In this document: in pieces, positions 16,370 through 25,317 of the stretch | Position numbering within the stretch: position 1 is the first letter of the stretch | Layout of the letters: every line of letters starts with the position of its first letter | Assembly (NCBI RefSeq): GCF_900169525.1 | Contig: NZ_LT821239.1 | Coordinates: forward strand, 1-64,000 | Direction: 5' to 3' | Length of the DNA: 64,000 nucleotides | Origin: Corynebacterium pacaense | Lineage (GTDB): Bacteria; Actinomycetota; Actinomycetes; Mycobacteriales; Mycobacteriaceae | Notes under the pieces: generated by a model | What the model saw: only the letters and a program-made list of their open reading frames with translations | Databases searched by the model: none | What the model was told of the DNA's origin: nothing | Made by a program: the position numbers and the translations under genes

Positions 16370-17370
16370 GACAACACCTCCACGTCCAGTCCATCCTGTT
16401 CATTGGCCCAGCTCGCCGCGTCGACGGCCCGCTCACCATCGAGCCCGAGGACGAGGTTGCCCACCCTGGTGCGCCGCAATGGAGCCTCCGTCGCGTGCAG
16501 GAGCTGAACCGTAACACCGAAGCTCTCCGACAGTTCGGTCAGTAGTAACCGCGCGGCATCCTCCCGGTACGCCATGCGGATGACGGTGCCCGCCCGGCCC
16601 GCCACGATGTCGGCGACAACGGATTCGGGGAGTCGAGTGGGAACCACCGTCTCCACGAACTTGCGGGTCAGGGGCGCCCTGGGGTGGGAGAACACCTCCT
16701 CCACCTCTCCGTGTTCGATGAGGCGACCGTGCTCCAGCACCGCAACGCTGTCGGCGATCTTCGCCACCACATCCATCTGGTGGGTGATGATGATCACCGT
16801 GAGTCCGAGCTGAGCATTGATATCGACAATGAGGTCAAGGATCTGCGCGGTGGTCAGCGGATCCAGCGCCGAGGTCGGTTCATCGCAGAGCAGGATCTTC
16901 GGGTTGGTCACCAGTGCACGAGCAATGCCGACGCGCTGCTGCTGTCCACCGGAAAGCTGCCTGGGATAATGCCCCGCGCGATCGGACAACCCGACCACAT
17001 CCAGCGATTCTCGGACGCGGCGCTGAATCTCGGCTTTTCCGACACCGGCGAGCACGAGCGGCATGCCGACGTTGTCCGCCACAGTGCGGGAGGTGAGCAG
17101 GTTGTAGTGCTGGAACACCATGGAAACGTTGCTCCGCAGTTCACGGAGACCTCTGGACCCCAGTGCAGCTGGTTCCACACCCAGCACTTCGACGGCGCCT
17201 GAAGTGGGCTTCTCCAGACCGTTGACCGTGCGGATCAACGTTGATTTTCCTGCGCCGGATGTTCCGACAACGCCGAAGATCTGGCCCTCCGACACGTCAA
17301 AGGACACATTCTCCAGTGCGTGCAGGTCCCCGAAGCTCTTGGAGACATCGCGGAAGGAGACGGCTGACAT
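16366..17370 (-). CDS. metN: Methionine ABC transporter ATP-binding protein MetN
   Basis: This 334-residue ATPase energises methionine uptake. Motifs are Walker A 'GTSGAGKST' (36-44), Q-loop 'VFQHYNLL', signature 'LSGGQQQR', Walker B 'LLCDEPTSALD' and the H-loop 'ITHQMD'. The C-terminal extension after about residue 250 is the NIL domain that binds methionine and inhibits transport when the cell is replete. The start overlaps the metQ stop by one base (TAATG). Its length and full motif set indicate an intact gene. Confidence 0.94.
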   Translation of the reverse strand: MSAVSFRDVSKSFGDLHALENVSFDVSEGQIFGVVGTSGAGKSTLIRTVNGLEKPTSGAVEVLGVEPAALGSRGLRELRSNVSMVFQHYNLLTSRTVADNVGMPLVLAGVGKAEIQRRVRESLDVVGLSDRAGHYPRQLSGGQQQRVGIARALVTNPKILLCDEPTSALDPLTTAQILDLIVDINAQLGLTVIIITHQMDVVAKIADSVAVLEHGRLIEHGEVEEVFSHPRAPLTRKFVETVVPTRLPESVVADIVAGRAGTVIRMAYREDAARLLLTELSESFGVTVQLLHATEAPLRRTRVGNLVLGLDGERAVDAASWANEQDGLDVEVLS

Positions 17371-18203
17371 TACTTGTATTCCGGGACGAACCAGTACCCG
17401 TTGGAGTTCTCCTTGTCCAGGAAGGACGCGAACTCATCGGATTTATAGGCTTCCGTGACCGCCTTGGCCCAGTCCGTGTCCGTTTTGTCCTCGCGGGTGA
17501 CCGCGACCAGAATCAACTCGTCGCGGAGATCCTCCTGGAGGAGCGACAGCTCGGGATCCACCTTCGAAGAGTAGGAAATCGATCCGGGGATCACACCCCA
17601 GTCAAGGTCGGGCAACGAACGGGGGATGGTCGCGGAATCCATCGGCTTGATGTCGAGGTTGTGCGGGTTGGACTCGATGTCATTCTCCGTGATCTGAACT
17701 GGATCGGTCCCCTGCTTGAGAGTGATCCATCCCGCCTTGACCAGGATGTTGTAGGCACGGGACTTATTGGAGGCATCCATCGGAATACCCACGCTCTGAC
17801 CATCGGCGACATCATCGAGGGACCGATGCTTCTCGGAATAGAGGCTCGCGGGGACGGTGGGGATTTCCACCAGCGAAGCAAGATGGGTGCCCCGCTCGCG
17901 ATTGAACACATTCATATAGGCCGTGTGCTGATCCACGTTGAGGTCAACGGACCCTTCATCGACTGCGACATCCGCCTGCTGCAGGTCGGAGAAGTTTGTG
18001 TACTCGATTGTGTAGCCCTCCTTGGTCAGGATCGGATCAATTCCGTCCTTGAACAGTTCGGAGTACGGCCCCGGGGAGGTACCCACCCGGATAGTAGTTC
18101 CATCCTGATCACTTCCGCTCTCGCTCGAACATGCCACGAGTGAGACAGTCAGTGCAGCGGCACCGATGAGCGCGCCGAGCGTACGAAAAACTGAATGAGC
18201 CAT
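17370..18203 (-). CDS. metQ: Methionine-binding lipoprotein MetQ
   Basis: This 277-residue substrate-binding lipoprotein of the NlpA/MetQ family has a signal peptide ending in the lipobox LVAC (Cys at about 25). It is followed by a Ser/Gly linker and the family pattern 'IRVGTSPGPYSELFKDGIDPILTKEGY', and later 'VDLNVDQHTAYMNVFN'. It captures methionine outside the membrane and delivers it to MetNI. An AGGAG ribosome site lies 7 bp ahead of the ATG. A perfect McbR-type operator is centred about 77 bp upstream of the start, implying repression when sulfur is sufficient. Confidence 0.94.
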   Translation of the reverse strand: MAHSVFRTLGALIGAAALTVSLVACSSESGSDQDGTTIRVGTSPGPYSELFKDGIDPILTKEGYTIEYTNFSDLQQADVAVDEGSVDLNVDQHTAYMNVFNRERGTHLASLVEIPTVPASLYSEKHRSLDDVADGQSVGIPMDASNKSRAYNILVKAGWITLKQGTDPVQITENDIESNPHNLDIKPMDSATIPRSLPDLDWGVIPGSISYSSKVDPELSLLQEDLRDELILVAVTREDKTDTDWAKAVTEAYKSDEFASFLDKENSNGYWFVPEYK

Positions 18204-18272
18204 AATTTCTCCTGGGCTGGATGATGGTGATACATGCAGAGAACCACCTTAGACCGCTGCGTCCTCAATTGC

Positions 18273-18288
18273 TAGACTGTGTTGTCTA
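18273..18288. promoter_or_regulatory. McbR operator before metQNI
   Basis: TAGAC-TGTGTT-GTCTA matches exactly the TAGAC-N6-GTCTA consensus of the corynebacterial TetR-type repressor McbR, which controls methionine and sulfur genes. It lies 70-85 bp upstream of the metQ ATG. Confidence 0.85.
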
Positions 18289-18448
18289 CCACGGTCCGGG
18301 TCATCTTCCTGGCCCTTTGAATGCAAAGTCGGTTCCGATATGGAAAACAAGCCCCTGAACGCTAATCTTGGAACCTAGCCATTGGAGCTGAGGCCCCGGT
18401 ACTCAGCCAATTTCCGTTCCCGATCTGCAGCAAGAGACGATACCGCTC

Positions 18449-19729
18449 ATGGACCGCCACTCGCCCACCAACCCACTACCCACGACGCCTCCCGCACCCG
18501 GCGCAGCAGTCCCCGCACCCGGCAGTGCCACACCCGCACCCGGCAGTGCCACACCCGCACCCGGCAGTGCCACACCCGCACCAGGCGCAGCAGTCCCCGC
18601 ACCCGGCAGTGCCACACCCGCACCAGGCGCAGCAGTCCCCGCACCCGGCAGTGCCACACCCGCACCAGGCGCAGCAGTCCCCGCACCCGGCGGTGCCACT
18701 GCCGGACCGGTGTCCCCGGTCGCACCAGCAGCGGTGGTGGCGTCGACAAGCGGGGGCGGCCGAGCACACACCGCTGCACAACCCGATGGTGAGAAAGTTC
18801 GGGACAGGCAACGCCCGTTGCGGGTGCAACTGGTCAAGCCGCTGACGCGGCAGCAGTGGGCGATTACGTCGGCGGTGCTGTTCGCGGGTGTGTTCATCGC
18901 CGCTGTGGTAGCGGTGCTGGTGGCGAAGTGGCTGGTCGGGCTTGAGCCGGTGGCGCAGTTCATCGACACATACCCTGGCAAGTATGACAATCCCGCGGGC
19001 GCCCCGGTGGGCATCCCGGCGTGGTTGGGATGGCAGCACTTCCTCAACATGTTCTTCCTGGTTCTGATTATCAGGACCGGCATCCAGATCAACCGTCAGC
19101 GCCGACCAAGAGGCTTCTGGACACCGAGGAAGGGCGGGAAGAAGATCAGCCTGACTCTCTGGATCCACCTTTCCCTCGATCTCTTCTGGATACTCAACGG
19201 CATCGTGTTCTACATTCTGCTGTTTGCCACGGGTCAATGGATGCGGATCGTGCCGACCAGCTGGGAGTTCTTCCCCAACGCCATCTCAGCGGGCCTGCAG
19301 TACGTCTCGCTGGACTGGCCCACCGAAAACGGGTGGGCAAACTACAACAGCCTGCAGGAACTCACGTACTTCTTGGTGGTTTTCGTGGCGGCACCGCTAT
19401 CCATCATCTCCGGTTTACGCATGTCGGCCTACTGGCCGAGCAAGAACAGGACACTCGGCAAACTCGTGCCCATGGAGCTGGCCAGAAAGATCCACCTCCC
19501 GGTCATGGTGTTTTATGTTGTTTTCGCCGCGGTCCACGTCTTCCTCGTTTTCGCCACGGGTGCGCTGCGCAACCTCAACCACATGTACGCCGCCCAGGAC
19601 GGTCCGGGGTGGACCGGATTCTGGTGGTTCCTGGCCTCCATGGTGGCCATCATCGCCGGAATCATCGCGGTGCGCCCCAGCCTGGTCGCCCCGGTGGCGA
19701 AGCTGTTCGGGACGGTGACCGCCCGGTAG
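18449..19729 (+). CDS. Cytochrome b561-like membrane protein with a long Pro/Ala repeat leader
   Basis: This 426-residue protein begins with about 70 residues of alternating seven-residue units (APGSATP and APGAAVP). A linker leads to a membrane domain (about 135-420) with five to six helices. Conserved-looking histidines lie in the membrane part ('WQHFLNMFFLVLIIRTG', 'WIHLSLDLFW', 'KIHLPVMVFYVVFAAVHVF'), consistent with bis-haem ligation as in cytochrome b561 or the DUF4405 family. The N-terminus has no signal peptide, so the low-complexity leader is probably cytoplasmic. It is next to metQNI but transcribed divergently. Electron-transfer function is inferred from the histidine pattern. Confidence 0.7.
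   Translation: MDRHSPTNPLPTTPPAPGAAVPAPGSATPAPGSATPAPGSATPAPGAAVPAPGSATPAPGAAVPAPGSATPAPGAAVPAPGGATAGPVSPVAPAAVVASTSGGGRAHTAAQPDGEKVRDRQRPLRVQLVKPLTRQQWAITSAVLFAGVFIAAVVAVLVAKWLVGLEPVAQFIDTYPGKYDNPAGAPVGIPAWLGWQHFLNMFFLVLIIRTGIQINRQRRPRGFWTPRKGGKKISLTLWIHLSLDLFWILNGIVFYILLFATGQWMRIVPTSWEFFPNAISAGLQYVSLDWPTENGWANYNSLQELTYFLVVFVAAPLSIISGLRMSAYWPSKNRTLGKLVPMELARKIHLPVMVFYVVFAAVHVFLVFATGALRNLNHMYAAQDGPGWTGFWWFLASMVAIIAGIIAVRPSLVAPVAKLFGTVTAR
18496..18693 (+). repeat. Tandem 21-bp coding repeats (APGSATP / APGAAVP)
   Basis: About nine in-frame 21-bp units of two alternating versions (ACCCGGCAGTGCCACACCCGC-like and ACCCGGCGCAGCAGTCCCCGC-like) at the 5' end of the b561-like gene. The repeats are nearly identical at DNA level, so copy number is likely to vary between strains. 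Confidence 0.85.
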
Positions 19730-19765
19730 AAGTCACCATCACACGCGGCTCCGGGAGGCGGGCCG

Positions 19766-20434
19766 TCAGCTGGCGCCACCGTCGGTGCGCTGTGTTCTGC
19801 GCGCACGCCTGCGCCTGGACCTGATCACAAGACGGACCACCACAACGAACACGGCCAGCACGAGGAGTGCGTACACCACCACCGAATACTTGTCGACGTA
19901 CTCGGCGACCAGATGGTAACCCGAGCCCAACCACATTCCCAGCCCCAGCAGCACCGCGTTCCACAGACCCGAACCAATCAACGTGAGAATGCTGAACCTG
20001 AACAGGTTCATCCGATGGACCCCCGCGGGAATGGAGATCAGGGAGCGCACACCCGGAACCAGCCTGCCGAAGAAGATCGACCACGGCCCGTATCTTTCAA
20101 ACCACGCCAGCGCCTTATCCACATCCTCCGGCTCCGTCAGCCACATCCACTGCGCGATTCCGCGCAAACGGTCCGCACCGATCGCGGCCCCCACCCAGTA
20201 GAGAAGATAGGCGCCGAGCATAGAGCCCGCGGTCGCCCACACAAACGCGGCAACGATACTGAGCTTGCCCACCGACGCCGTGAACCCCGCCAGCGGCAGC
20301 ACAACCTCGGAGGGAATGGGCGGAAAGAGATTCTCCAGCAGGACCGCGATCCCCACCGCAGGAGCCCCGAGCGCTTCCATAAGCGCCACGATCCATTCAA
20401 TGACTGAGTTGATCACGCGTGCACCGACATGCAT
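19766..20434 (-). CDS. DedA-family membrane protein
   Basis: This DedA/SNARE-associated-fold protein has about 222 residues with the family signatures 'LLENLFPPIPSEVVLPLAG' (residues 28-46) and 'FFGRLVPGVRSLISIPAG' (about 121-138). It has four to five membrane segments and a basic C-terminal tail (RSRRRRARR). DedA proteins act in membrane homeostasis, and some are lipid carriers or undecaprenyl-phosphate flippases. The ATG at 20434 is preferred because the frame further upstream lacks conserved sequence and runs into the divergent kup promoter. A GTG a few codons inside is an alternative. A CTTCCATAAGCG copy lies near its 5' end. Confidence 0.85.
   Translation of the reverse strand: MHVGARVINSVIEWIVALMEALGAPAVGIAVLLENLFPPIPSEVVLPLAGFTASVGKLSIVAAFVWATAGSMLGAYLLYWVGAAIGADRLRGIAQWMWLTEPEDVDKALAWFERYGPWSIFFGRLVPGVRSLISIPAGVHRMNLFRFSILTLIGSGLWNAVLLGLGMWLGSGYHLVAEYVDKYSVVVYALLVLAVFVVVVRLVIRSRRRRARRTQRTDGGAS
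20374..20385 (+). repeat. CTTCCATAAGCG motif, exact 12-mer
   Basis: Inside the DedA gene, reading ALMEA on the minus strand. Confidence 0.7.
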
Positions 20435-20583
20435 GTGAAGTGTGTGAAAGTGAACATAGGGGCACCACAATAGCAAAACCTGCCCTGAGAGTCCCTGAGC
20501 AGCGACGGTGACCGCACCTGGCCCAGGGATGGAAAAACCCGTTCCGATGGTGAATCCCCGCATCGGGGAGCACACTGTAGTCC

Positions 20584-22467
20584 ATGAGAACAGCACAGTC
20601 CCGGCTGCTTGCGCTGGGTGCCCTGGGCGTGGTCTTCGGAGACATCGGAACCAGCCCTCTGTACGCCCTGCACACCGCGTTCAGCATGGACCACAACGCG
20701 GTGACGGTCGAGCCGCACAACGTCTACGGCATCATATCGATGGTGCTGTGGACTATCACATTGATCGTCACCGCAAAGTACGTCGTCCTGGTCACCCGCG
20801 CGGACAACGACGGCCAGGGAGGCATCCTGGCGCTGGTGGCCCTACTGCGCCGGCACCTGACAGGGCGTCGACGACTCGGGGCGGCGGTTACCGTCTGTGG
20901 CATGATCGGCGCCGCTCTGTTCATCGGCGATGCAGTGATCACCCCCGCTATCTCGGTGCTCAGCGCCGTCGAGGGCGTCGCGGTCGTCTCCCCCGGACTG
21001 CGCCACCTCGTGGTCCCCATCGCCGTGGCGGTGCTGAGCGCACTGTTTCTGATCCAGCCTTTCGGAACCGGAAAAGTGGGCAGGGCCTTCGGACCCATCA
21101 TGCTGGCGTGGTTCATCACCATGGCGGCTCTCGGCCTACCGCAGATCATCAGGCATCCGGCCATCCTCCAGAGCCTGTCCCCGCACTGGGCCTTCGCCCT
21201 GCTCTTCCGGGAACCGATGGAAGCGTTCATCCTCCTCGGTGCCATCGTGCTCACAGTCACCGGCGCCGAGGCGCTCTATGCGGATCTCGGACACTTCGGG
21301 GCCCGCGCAATCCGCTCCGCGTGGTTCTGGGTGGCGATGCCCTCCCTTATGCTCGTCTACCTCGGGCAGGGAGCACTAGTCATCGCAGAGCCTGAGGCGG
21401 TGTCCAATCCGCTATATCACCTGGCACCTCCCGGGTGGCAGATTCCCCTGGTCATCTTTGCCACCATGGCCACCGTTATCGCCTCTCAGGCGGTGATCTC
21501 GGGCGCATTCGCCGTGCTCCGTCAAGCCGTCCGCCTGGGCCTTCTCCCCCGGATGACGGTCCGCCACACCTCCACGCAGGAGGAGGGACAGATCTACCTG
21601 CCCATGGTCAACGGTCTGCTGTTCGCCGGCGTTCTGGTGCTCATCCTCGCATTCCGATCATCGGAAAGGCTGGCCGAGGCCTACGGACTCGCGGTCACGG
21701 GCACCCTCGTCCTCGAATCGCTGCTGTTCCTACTGTTCGCACACCTCGTGTGGAACTGGCGGTGGCTGCGCATCGGCACCTACCTGGTGTTCATCGGCGC
21801 ACTCGAGGTGCTGCTCCTTGCGGCCAACAGCACGAAAATTTTCGTCGGCGGTTGGTTGCCGCTGGGAATGGCCTCCGTGCTGGTCCTCCTGATGGTGGTC
21901 TGGCGGCGAGGCAGCAGGCGGCTGACCACCCGTCGCGGACAGTTGGAGGGCTCCCTGACGGACTTTATCGCTGCGGTACGCACGCGGAAGGTGCGTCGGG
22001 TGCCCGGCACAGCGGTGTACGCCCACCCGAGCCGGGACACCACTCCCCTGGCACTGGTCCGCTGCGTCAAGGATTTCCACATCCTCCACGAACACGTCCT
22101 CATAGTCCGTCTCGTCGCCATGAACGTCCCGCATGTCCGCCACTCCGAGCGGATCACCGTGGACAACCTCGGTTCAACCACCGACGGCATCGTACACGTG
22201 ACCATCAGGGTCGGATTCACCGACGACCAGGACATCCCGAAAAATCTCCGGCTGGCGGTGTGCCAGGACGGCGAGCTCGACGTCGACCTTGACTCGGCCC
22301 TGTATTTCCTCTCCGTGCTCACGCTGCGCCCCACCCCCGGACACCGCTGGAACAACTGGCACCAGCACCTGTTCCTGTCCATGGAACGCAACCAGGCCAA
22401 ACGCACCGAAGCCTTCCATCTGCCACCCCGGCGAACCGTGGTGTTGGGTTCGGAGCTGCAGCTCTAG
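20584..22467 (+). CDS. kup: Potassium uptake protein Kup
   Basis: This 627-residue KUP/HAK/KT-type potassium transporter has about 12 membrane helices in the first 430 residues and a soluble C-terminal domain. The N-terminal 'GALGVVFGDIGTSPLYAL' (residues 12-29) is the family hallmark, with 'GDAVITPAISVLSAVEG' after it. The C-terminus 'RRTVVLGSELQL' matches the normal end of Kup, so the protein looks complete. Its TAG stop, however, coincides with the first bases of an IS5-family element. Any native terminator has therefore been displaced downstream of the IS. Confidence 0.93.
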   Translation: MRTAQSRLLALGALGVVFGDIGTSPLYALHTAFSMDHNAVTVEPHNVYGIISMVLWTITLIVTAKYVVLVTRADNDGQGGILALVALLRRHLTGRRRLGAAVTVCGMIGAALFIGDAVITPAISVLSAVEGVAVVSPGLRHLVVPIAVAVLSALFLIQPFGTGKVGRAFGPIMLAWFITMAALGLPQIIRHPAILQSLSPHWAFALLFREPMEAFILLGAIVLTVTGAEALYADLGHFGARAIRSAWFWVAMPSLMLVYLGQGALVIAEPEAVSNPLYHLAPPGWQIPLVIFATMATVIASQAVISGAFAVLRQAVRLGLLPRMTVRHTSTQEEGQIYLPMVNGLLFAGVLVLILAFRSSERLAEAYGLAVTGTLVLESLLFLLFAHLVWNWRWLRIGTYLVFIGALEVLLLAANSTKIFVGGWLPLGMASVLVLLMVVWRRGSRRLTTRRGQLEGSLTDFIAAVRTRKVRRVPGTAVYAHPSRDTTPLALVRCVKDFHILHEHVLIVRLVAMNVPHVRHSERITVDNLGSTTDGIVHVTIRVGFTDDQDIPKNLRLAVCQDGELDVDLDSALYFLSVLTLRPTPGHRWNNWHQHLFLSMERNQAKRTEAFHLPPRRTVVLGSELQL

Positions 22468-23448
22468 GGCGTGTCTCTTTAAACAGTGGCCGTACCCCGT
22501 CATACTCGGTTCATGGCCACCACCGGCCGCTACCAGCAGCTCGCCGATAACCAGTGGGCCCGCATCGAACCCCTCCTGCCCTCGAGTGACGGCAGGAGGG
22601 GTCGACCGTTCCGAAACTCCCGACAGATCCTCGAAGGGATGATCTACCGGTACCGCACCGGGATTCCCCGGCGTGACCTGCCTGAACACTTCGGCCCCTG
22701 ACAGACGGTGTGGAAACGGCACCGCCGCTACACCGTCGATGGGACCTGGGACAGGATTTTGCAGTCCCTGCTCGCTGACGCCAACGCCACCGGGCTGATC
22801 AGTTGGATCGTCTCGGTCGACGCGACTATCAACCGTGCCCACCAGCACGCGACAAACATAACCCGCCCCGAGCAGCACACAGGGGGCACAGTCGAATTAC
22901 AAGAATCAGGCCTGTTCTGGTCTTGACGAGCGTGAACCTACAGGTCACGGGATTGGCCGGTCCCGGGGAGGGCTGAGCACGAAGATTCACCACGCCGTTG
23001 ACGGGAAGGGTCGAGCGCTGTCAGTGGTGGTCACCGGAGGCCAGCGTAACGACGGGGCGGTACTGCAGGCGGTCATTGACGATATCCGGGTCCCGCAGCC
23101 GGCAGGGCGTCCGGGTAGGCCACGGACCAGGCCCGATGCGGTGATAGCGGACCGGGCGTACCCAATCGGGCAAACCGGGAGTATCTATGGGACCGGGGGA
23201 TCATCGCGGTGAATCCGGAGAAGATCGACCACGTCAACACCCGCAAGCGTAAAGGCTCCAGCGGTGGTCGGCCGCCGAAAATGGATTGGGAAGCCTACAA
23301 GGGTCGCAACGTGGTAGAGCGGTCATTGAACCTGCTCAAGCAGTGGCGGGAACTGGCGACCAGGTACGACAAGCTCGCGGTGGTCTACCGTGGAGCTGTT
23401 GTCCTGGCCGCGATTGTCGCCTGGGTCAAGGCATTAGGAGACACGCCC
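22467..23448 (+). mobile_element. Degenerate IS5-family insertion sequence
   Basis: The element is bounded by inverted ends GGGCGTGTCTC (22467-22477) and GAGACACGCCC (23438-23448), giving about 980 bp. This is the size of IS5-group elements with one transposase gene on the plus strand. No clear target duplication flanks it. The left end overlaps the kup stop codon. Confidence 0.75.
22513..23448 (+). pseudogene. IS5-family transposase, inactivated by a nonsense codon and at least two frameshifts
   Basis: The N-terminal insertion-element domain (MATTGRYQQLADNQWARIEPLLP...) runs to a TGA at 22699-22701 in the context HFGP-stop-QTVWKRHRRY, where family members have Trp. The next piece continues in the same frame (first DDE Asp in 'IVSVDATINR') to about 22925. 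The frame then shifts for 'LSTKIHHAVDGKGRALSVVVTGGQRND' and shifts again near 23170, and the last piece (AVNPEKIDHVNTRKRKGSSGGRPP...VVERSLNLLKQWRELATRYDK) contains the C-terminal catalytic Glu region. No intact transposase can be made. The multiple lesions show an old insertion. Confidence 0.82.
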
Positions 23449-23456
23449 CAGACGCC

Positions 23457-23675
23457 ATGGAGCCAAGATACATTCGTCGGAATCACATCAAGATCGGACT
23501 CGTGTTTGTCTACAGCGTCCTGCCGGTGTTCGCGTCTATTGCTGTCCCTCTCGTCGCTGACATGAATCCGCAACGGGTTGTGTCGATCTCCCTCATTATT
23601 TATGTCGCCGGCTTGTTCCTTATGACGCGTTTCTTTCGGCCGGCCACGCAGAACTATTCTCCTCGACCCCTGTGA
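23457..23675 (+). CDS. Small membrane protein or fragment next to the IS
   Basis: The 72-residue product MEPRYIRRNHIKIGLVF... has two hydrophobic helices (about 12-29 and 42-59). It begins 8 bp after the IS right end. The reading frame stops at 23675, but an overlapping frame continues with a similar membrane-protein character (SLFGWFVTEAFTTMVLRVL..., ATG at 23728) to the TAG at 23868. This suggests a frameshifted four-helix protein of about 137 residues. The base composition is lower in GC than in kup. I do not recognise the family. Confidence 0.4.
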   Translation: MEPRYIRRNHIKIGLVFVYSVLPVFASIAVPLVADMNPQRVVSISLIIYVAGLFLMTRFFRPATQNYSPRPL

Positions 23676-23727
23676 TGATCACCACCTCTCCCTTTTTGGC
23701 TGGTTTGTCACAGAGGCATTCACAACG

Positions 23728-23868
23728 ATGGTACTTCGAGTGCTTTATGGGTTCGACCGTCCCCTGATGTCCATTCTCGCTGGTGTCCTATTCCCGGTTT
23801 TTGCAGCTCTCGGTGTTCTGAGCGCATGGCGTTCCTCAAAGCTCCGCACTGGGGGTGCAGATCTTTAG
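23728..23868 (+). pseudogene. Probable 3' fragment of the small membrane protein gene
   Basis: A 46-codon frame (MVLRVLYGFDRPLMSILAG...) with one strong hydrophobic helix and a basic tail (AWRSSKLRTGG). It is in a different frame from the preceding 72-codon gene but forms a sensible continuation if one base is added or lost near 23670. It could also be an independent small gene; no strong ribosome site is visible. Confidence 0.35.
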
Positions 23869-23940
23869 CAGATGGTTTGTGCTCGCCCCAACACTTGACG
23901 TGGGGCCGTAAACCTCACCGATAGAAAGCAATAAGCGGCG

Positions 23941-24785
23941 CTACAGGGCCAACACCACCAGAGCAGGAATCAACGCAACCAACCCCTTGAGGTAGTAGTC
24001 CAGGACGCCTGGTGGGATGTTCACCCCGAGACCTGTATCGAAAACCCTGAGGCCCGAGTTGCTGCGCGGGCGCCCCCTCACTATCGCCCCGCGTGCCATT
24101 GCCACAACGGACACCGCGCAACTTAGCACGTCCAGTCTCTCCGGCCATACCACGTAGATCAGGAAACCTCCGATGACGGCATGCCCTATAGCTGCATAGA
24201 TCGGAAGGCGGGACGTGATATCGAGGCGGGTGAACTCCGCGCATCGGTAGACTCCCGCCCAGGATCGACCACACGGTCACGCATGCCATTGCTCCCGCGA
24301 TGCCCAGCACTCCCGCTGTTGCCACCGCCCCGGTGGCAATGGTCACTGCGATGAGAAGCAGGTACGATCGACGGCGCAGACGCCTGAAGAAGATCATCGC
24401 GATGAGCGGACCACGGGCTGCCCTTTGAAGGGCTCCGCCACTCGCTACTCAGCGCATCGGAGACCAGCTCAGAATCCTGGAAATAGAGAGCCGAGGCCCC
24501 CACCACCCGCGTGCGTCCCGCCTTAAGGAGCGTGGACAGTCGTCTCCGACCACCGAAGCCGACAACAAGCCGGCACACCGCAGCGGCGATAGAACCCCTC
24601 ACGGGATGCCCCACCGCCAGACCAGGGCAGGACACTGCTGCGATGGTGGACATCCATCCCGGGATCCACGTGTCCACGCGCCGCGCGGAAAGCCACTGCC
24701 ACCCCGCCCAGATGAGTCCACCCGCCATCGCCAGCAGGATGATGTGGCAGATGGCGCTACTTAACTTGTCCAGGACCCGCGTCAC
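23941..24785 (-). pseudogene. Decayed ABC-type exporter membrane subunit
   Basis: Three frames in series make up one membrane protein of about 280 residues. Residues MTRVLDKLSSAICHIILLAM...DSELVSDALSSEWRS run from 24785 in one frame. The middle piece, AMIFFRRLRRRSYLLLIAVTIATGAVATAGVLG, is in a second frame around 24260-24400. The end, VVWPERLDVLSCAVSVVAM...ALIPALVVLAL, is in a third frame and stops at 23941. Each piece has long hydrophobic helices. It overlaps the start of the broken ATPase's stop codon, as in a former operon. It resembles the large actinobacterial ABC permeases annotated DUF6297, but this is tentative. Confidence 0.6.
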
Positions 24786-25304
24786 GTCAGTTCGACGATC
24801 TCATTGCATTCGCCCAGTACCACCGAGGAATGGGAGGCGACGAGAACGGTGGCACCCTTATCGGCCAGGCCCCGGAGCTGTCCGACGAGGAACCCCACCC
24901 AGTCGACATCAAGATGCCGCTCCGGTTCATCGAGCACAATCACCTCGGAGGGTACCTCAAGTTGTGCTCTGAGGAAGAGTCGCTGGCGTTGACCGCTGGA
25001 CAGCGATGAGGGGACAACTGCCAGGCATCGATGACGGGGCAGAATCAACACCCATCGCTCTGCCCAACAGGGCAAGATGCTCCCCGACGGTGAGGTCGGG
25101 GTAGAACACCGGCTCCGCAATGCGGGCGACCCTGCCCGCCCCGGCCGCGGTGGCGGGGTCCTGTCCGTCGATAGGCACCTGCCCGTCCACCGGATCCAGT
25201 TCCCCGGCAATGCCGTAGCACCGGCCCGGTTCAAAGGCCTTTCTCAGCGCACCCACGACACCATCAAATCCGTGGGAGCAGTCCACAGTCAGCAGACGCC
25301 CCAA
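24782..25304 (-). pseudogene. ABC transporter ATPase lacking its Walker A and frameshifted
   Basis: The N-terminal half (from about 25304, possible TTG start) reads 'DGVVGALRKAFEPGRCYGIAGELDPVDGQVPIDG'. The P-loop that should follow 'YGIAG' is missing, as if about 15-20 codons were deleted in frame. 'VARIAEPVFYPDLTVGEHLALLGRAMGV' follows, then a frame change near 25030. The rest reads 'LSSGQRQRLFLRAQL...VIVLDEPERHLDVDW' (signature and Walker B) and 'VLVASHSSVVLGECNEIVELT'. Without a Walker A it cannot bind ATP normally. It is upstream of, and coupled to, the decayed membrane subunit. The whole transporter is therefore non-functional. Confidence 0.75.
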
Positions 25305-25317
25305 CCTACCCCGCCCT

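Noticed and set aside
18204..18448. SAM riboswitch before metQ
   Set aside because: The region is short, with no SAM-I/II/IV core visible; control is better explained by the McbR site.
18496..18693. CRISPR-like repeat array
   Set aside because: Units are directly abutting 21-bp codon repeats without spacers and stay in frame within a gene.
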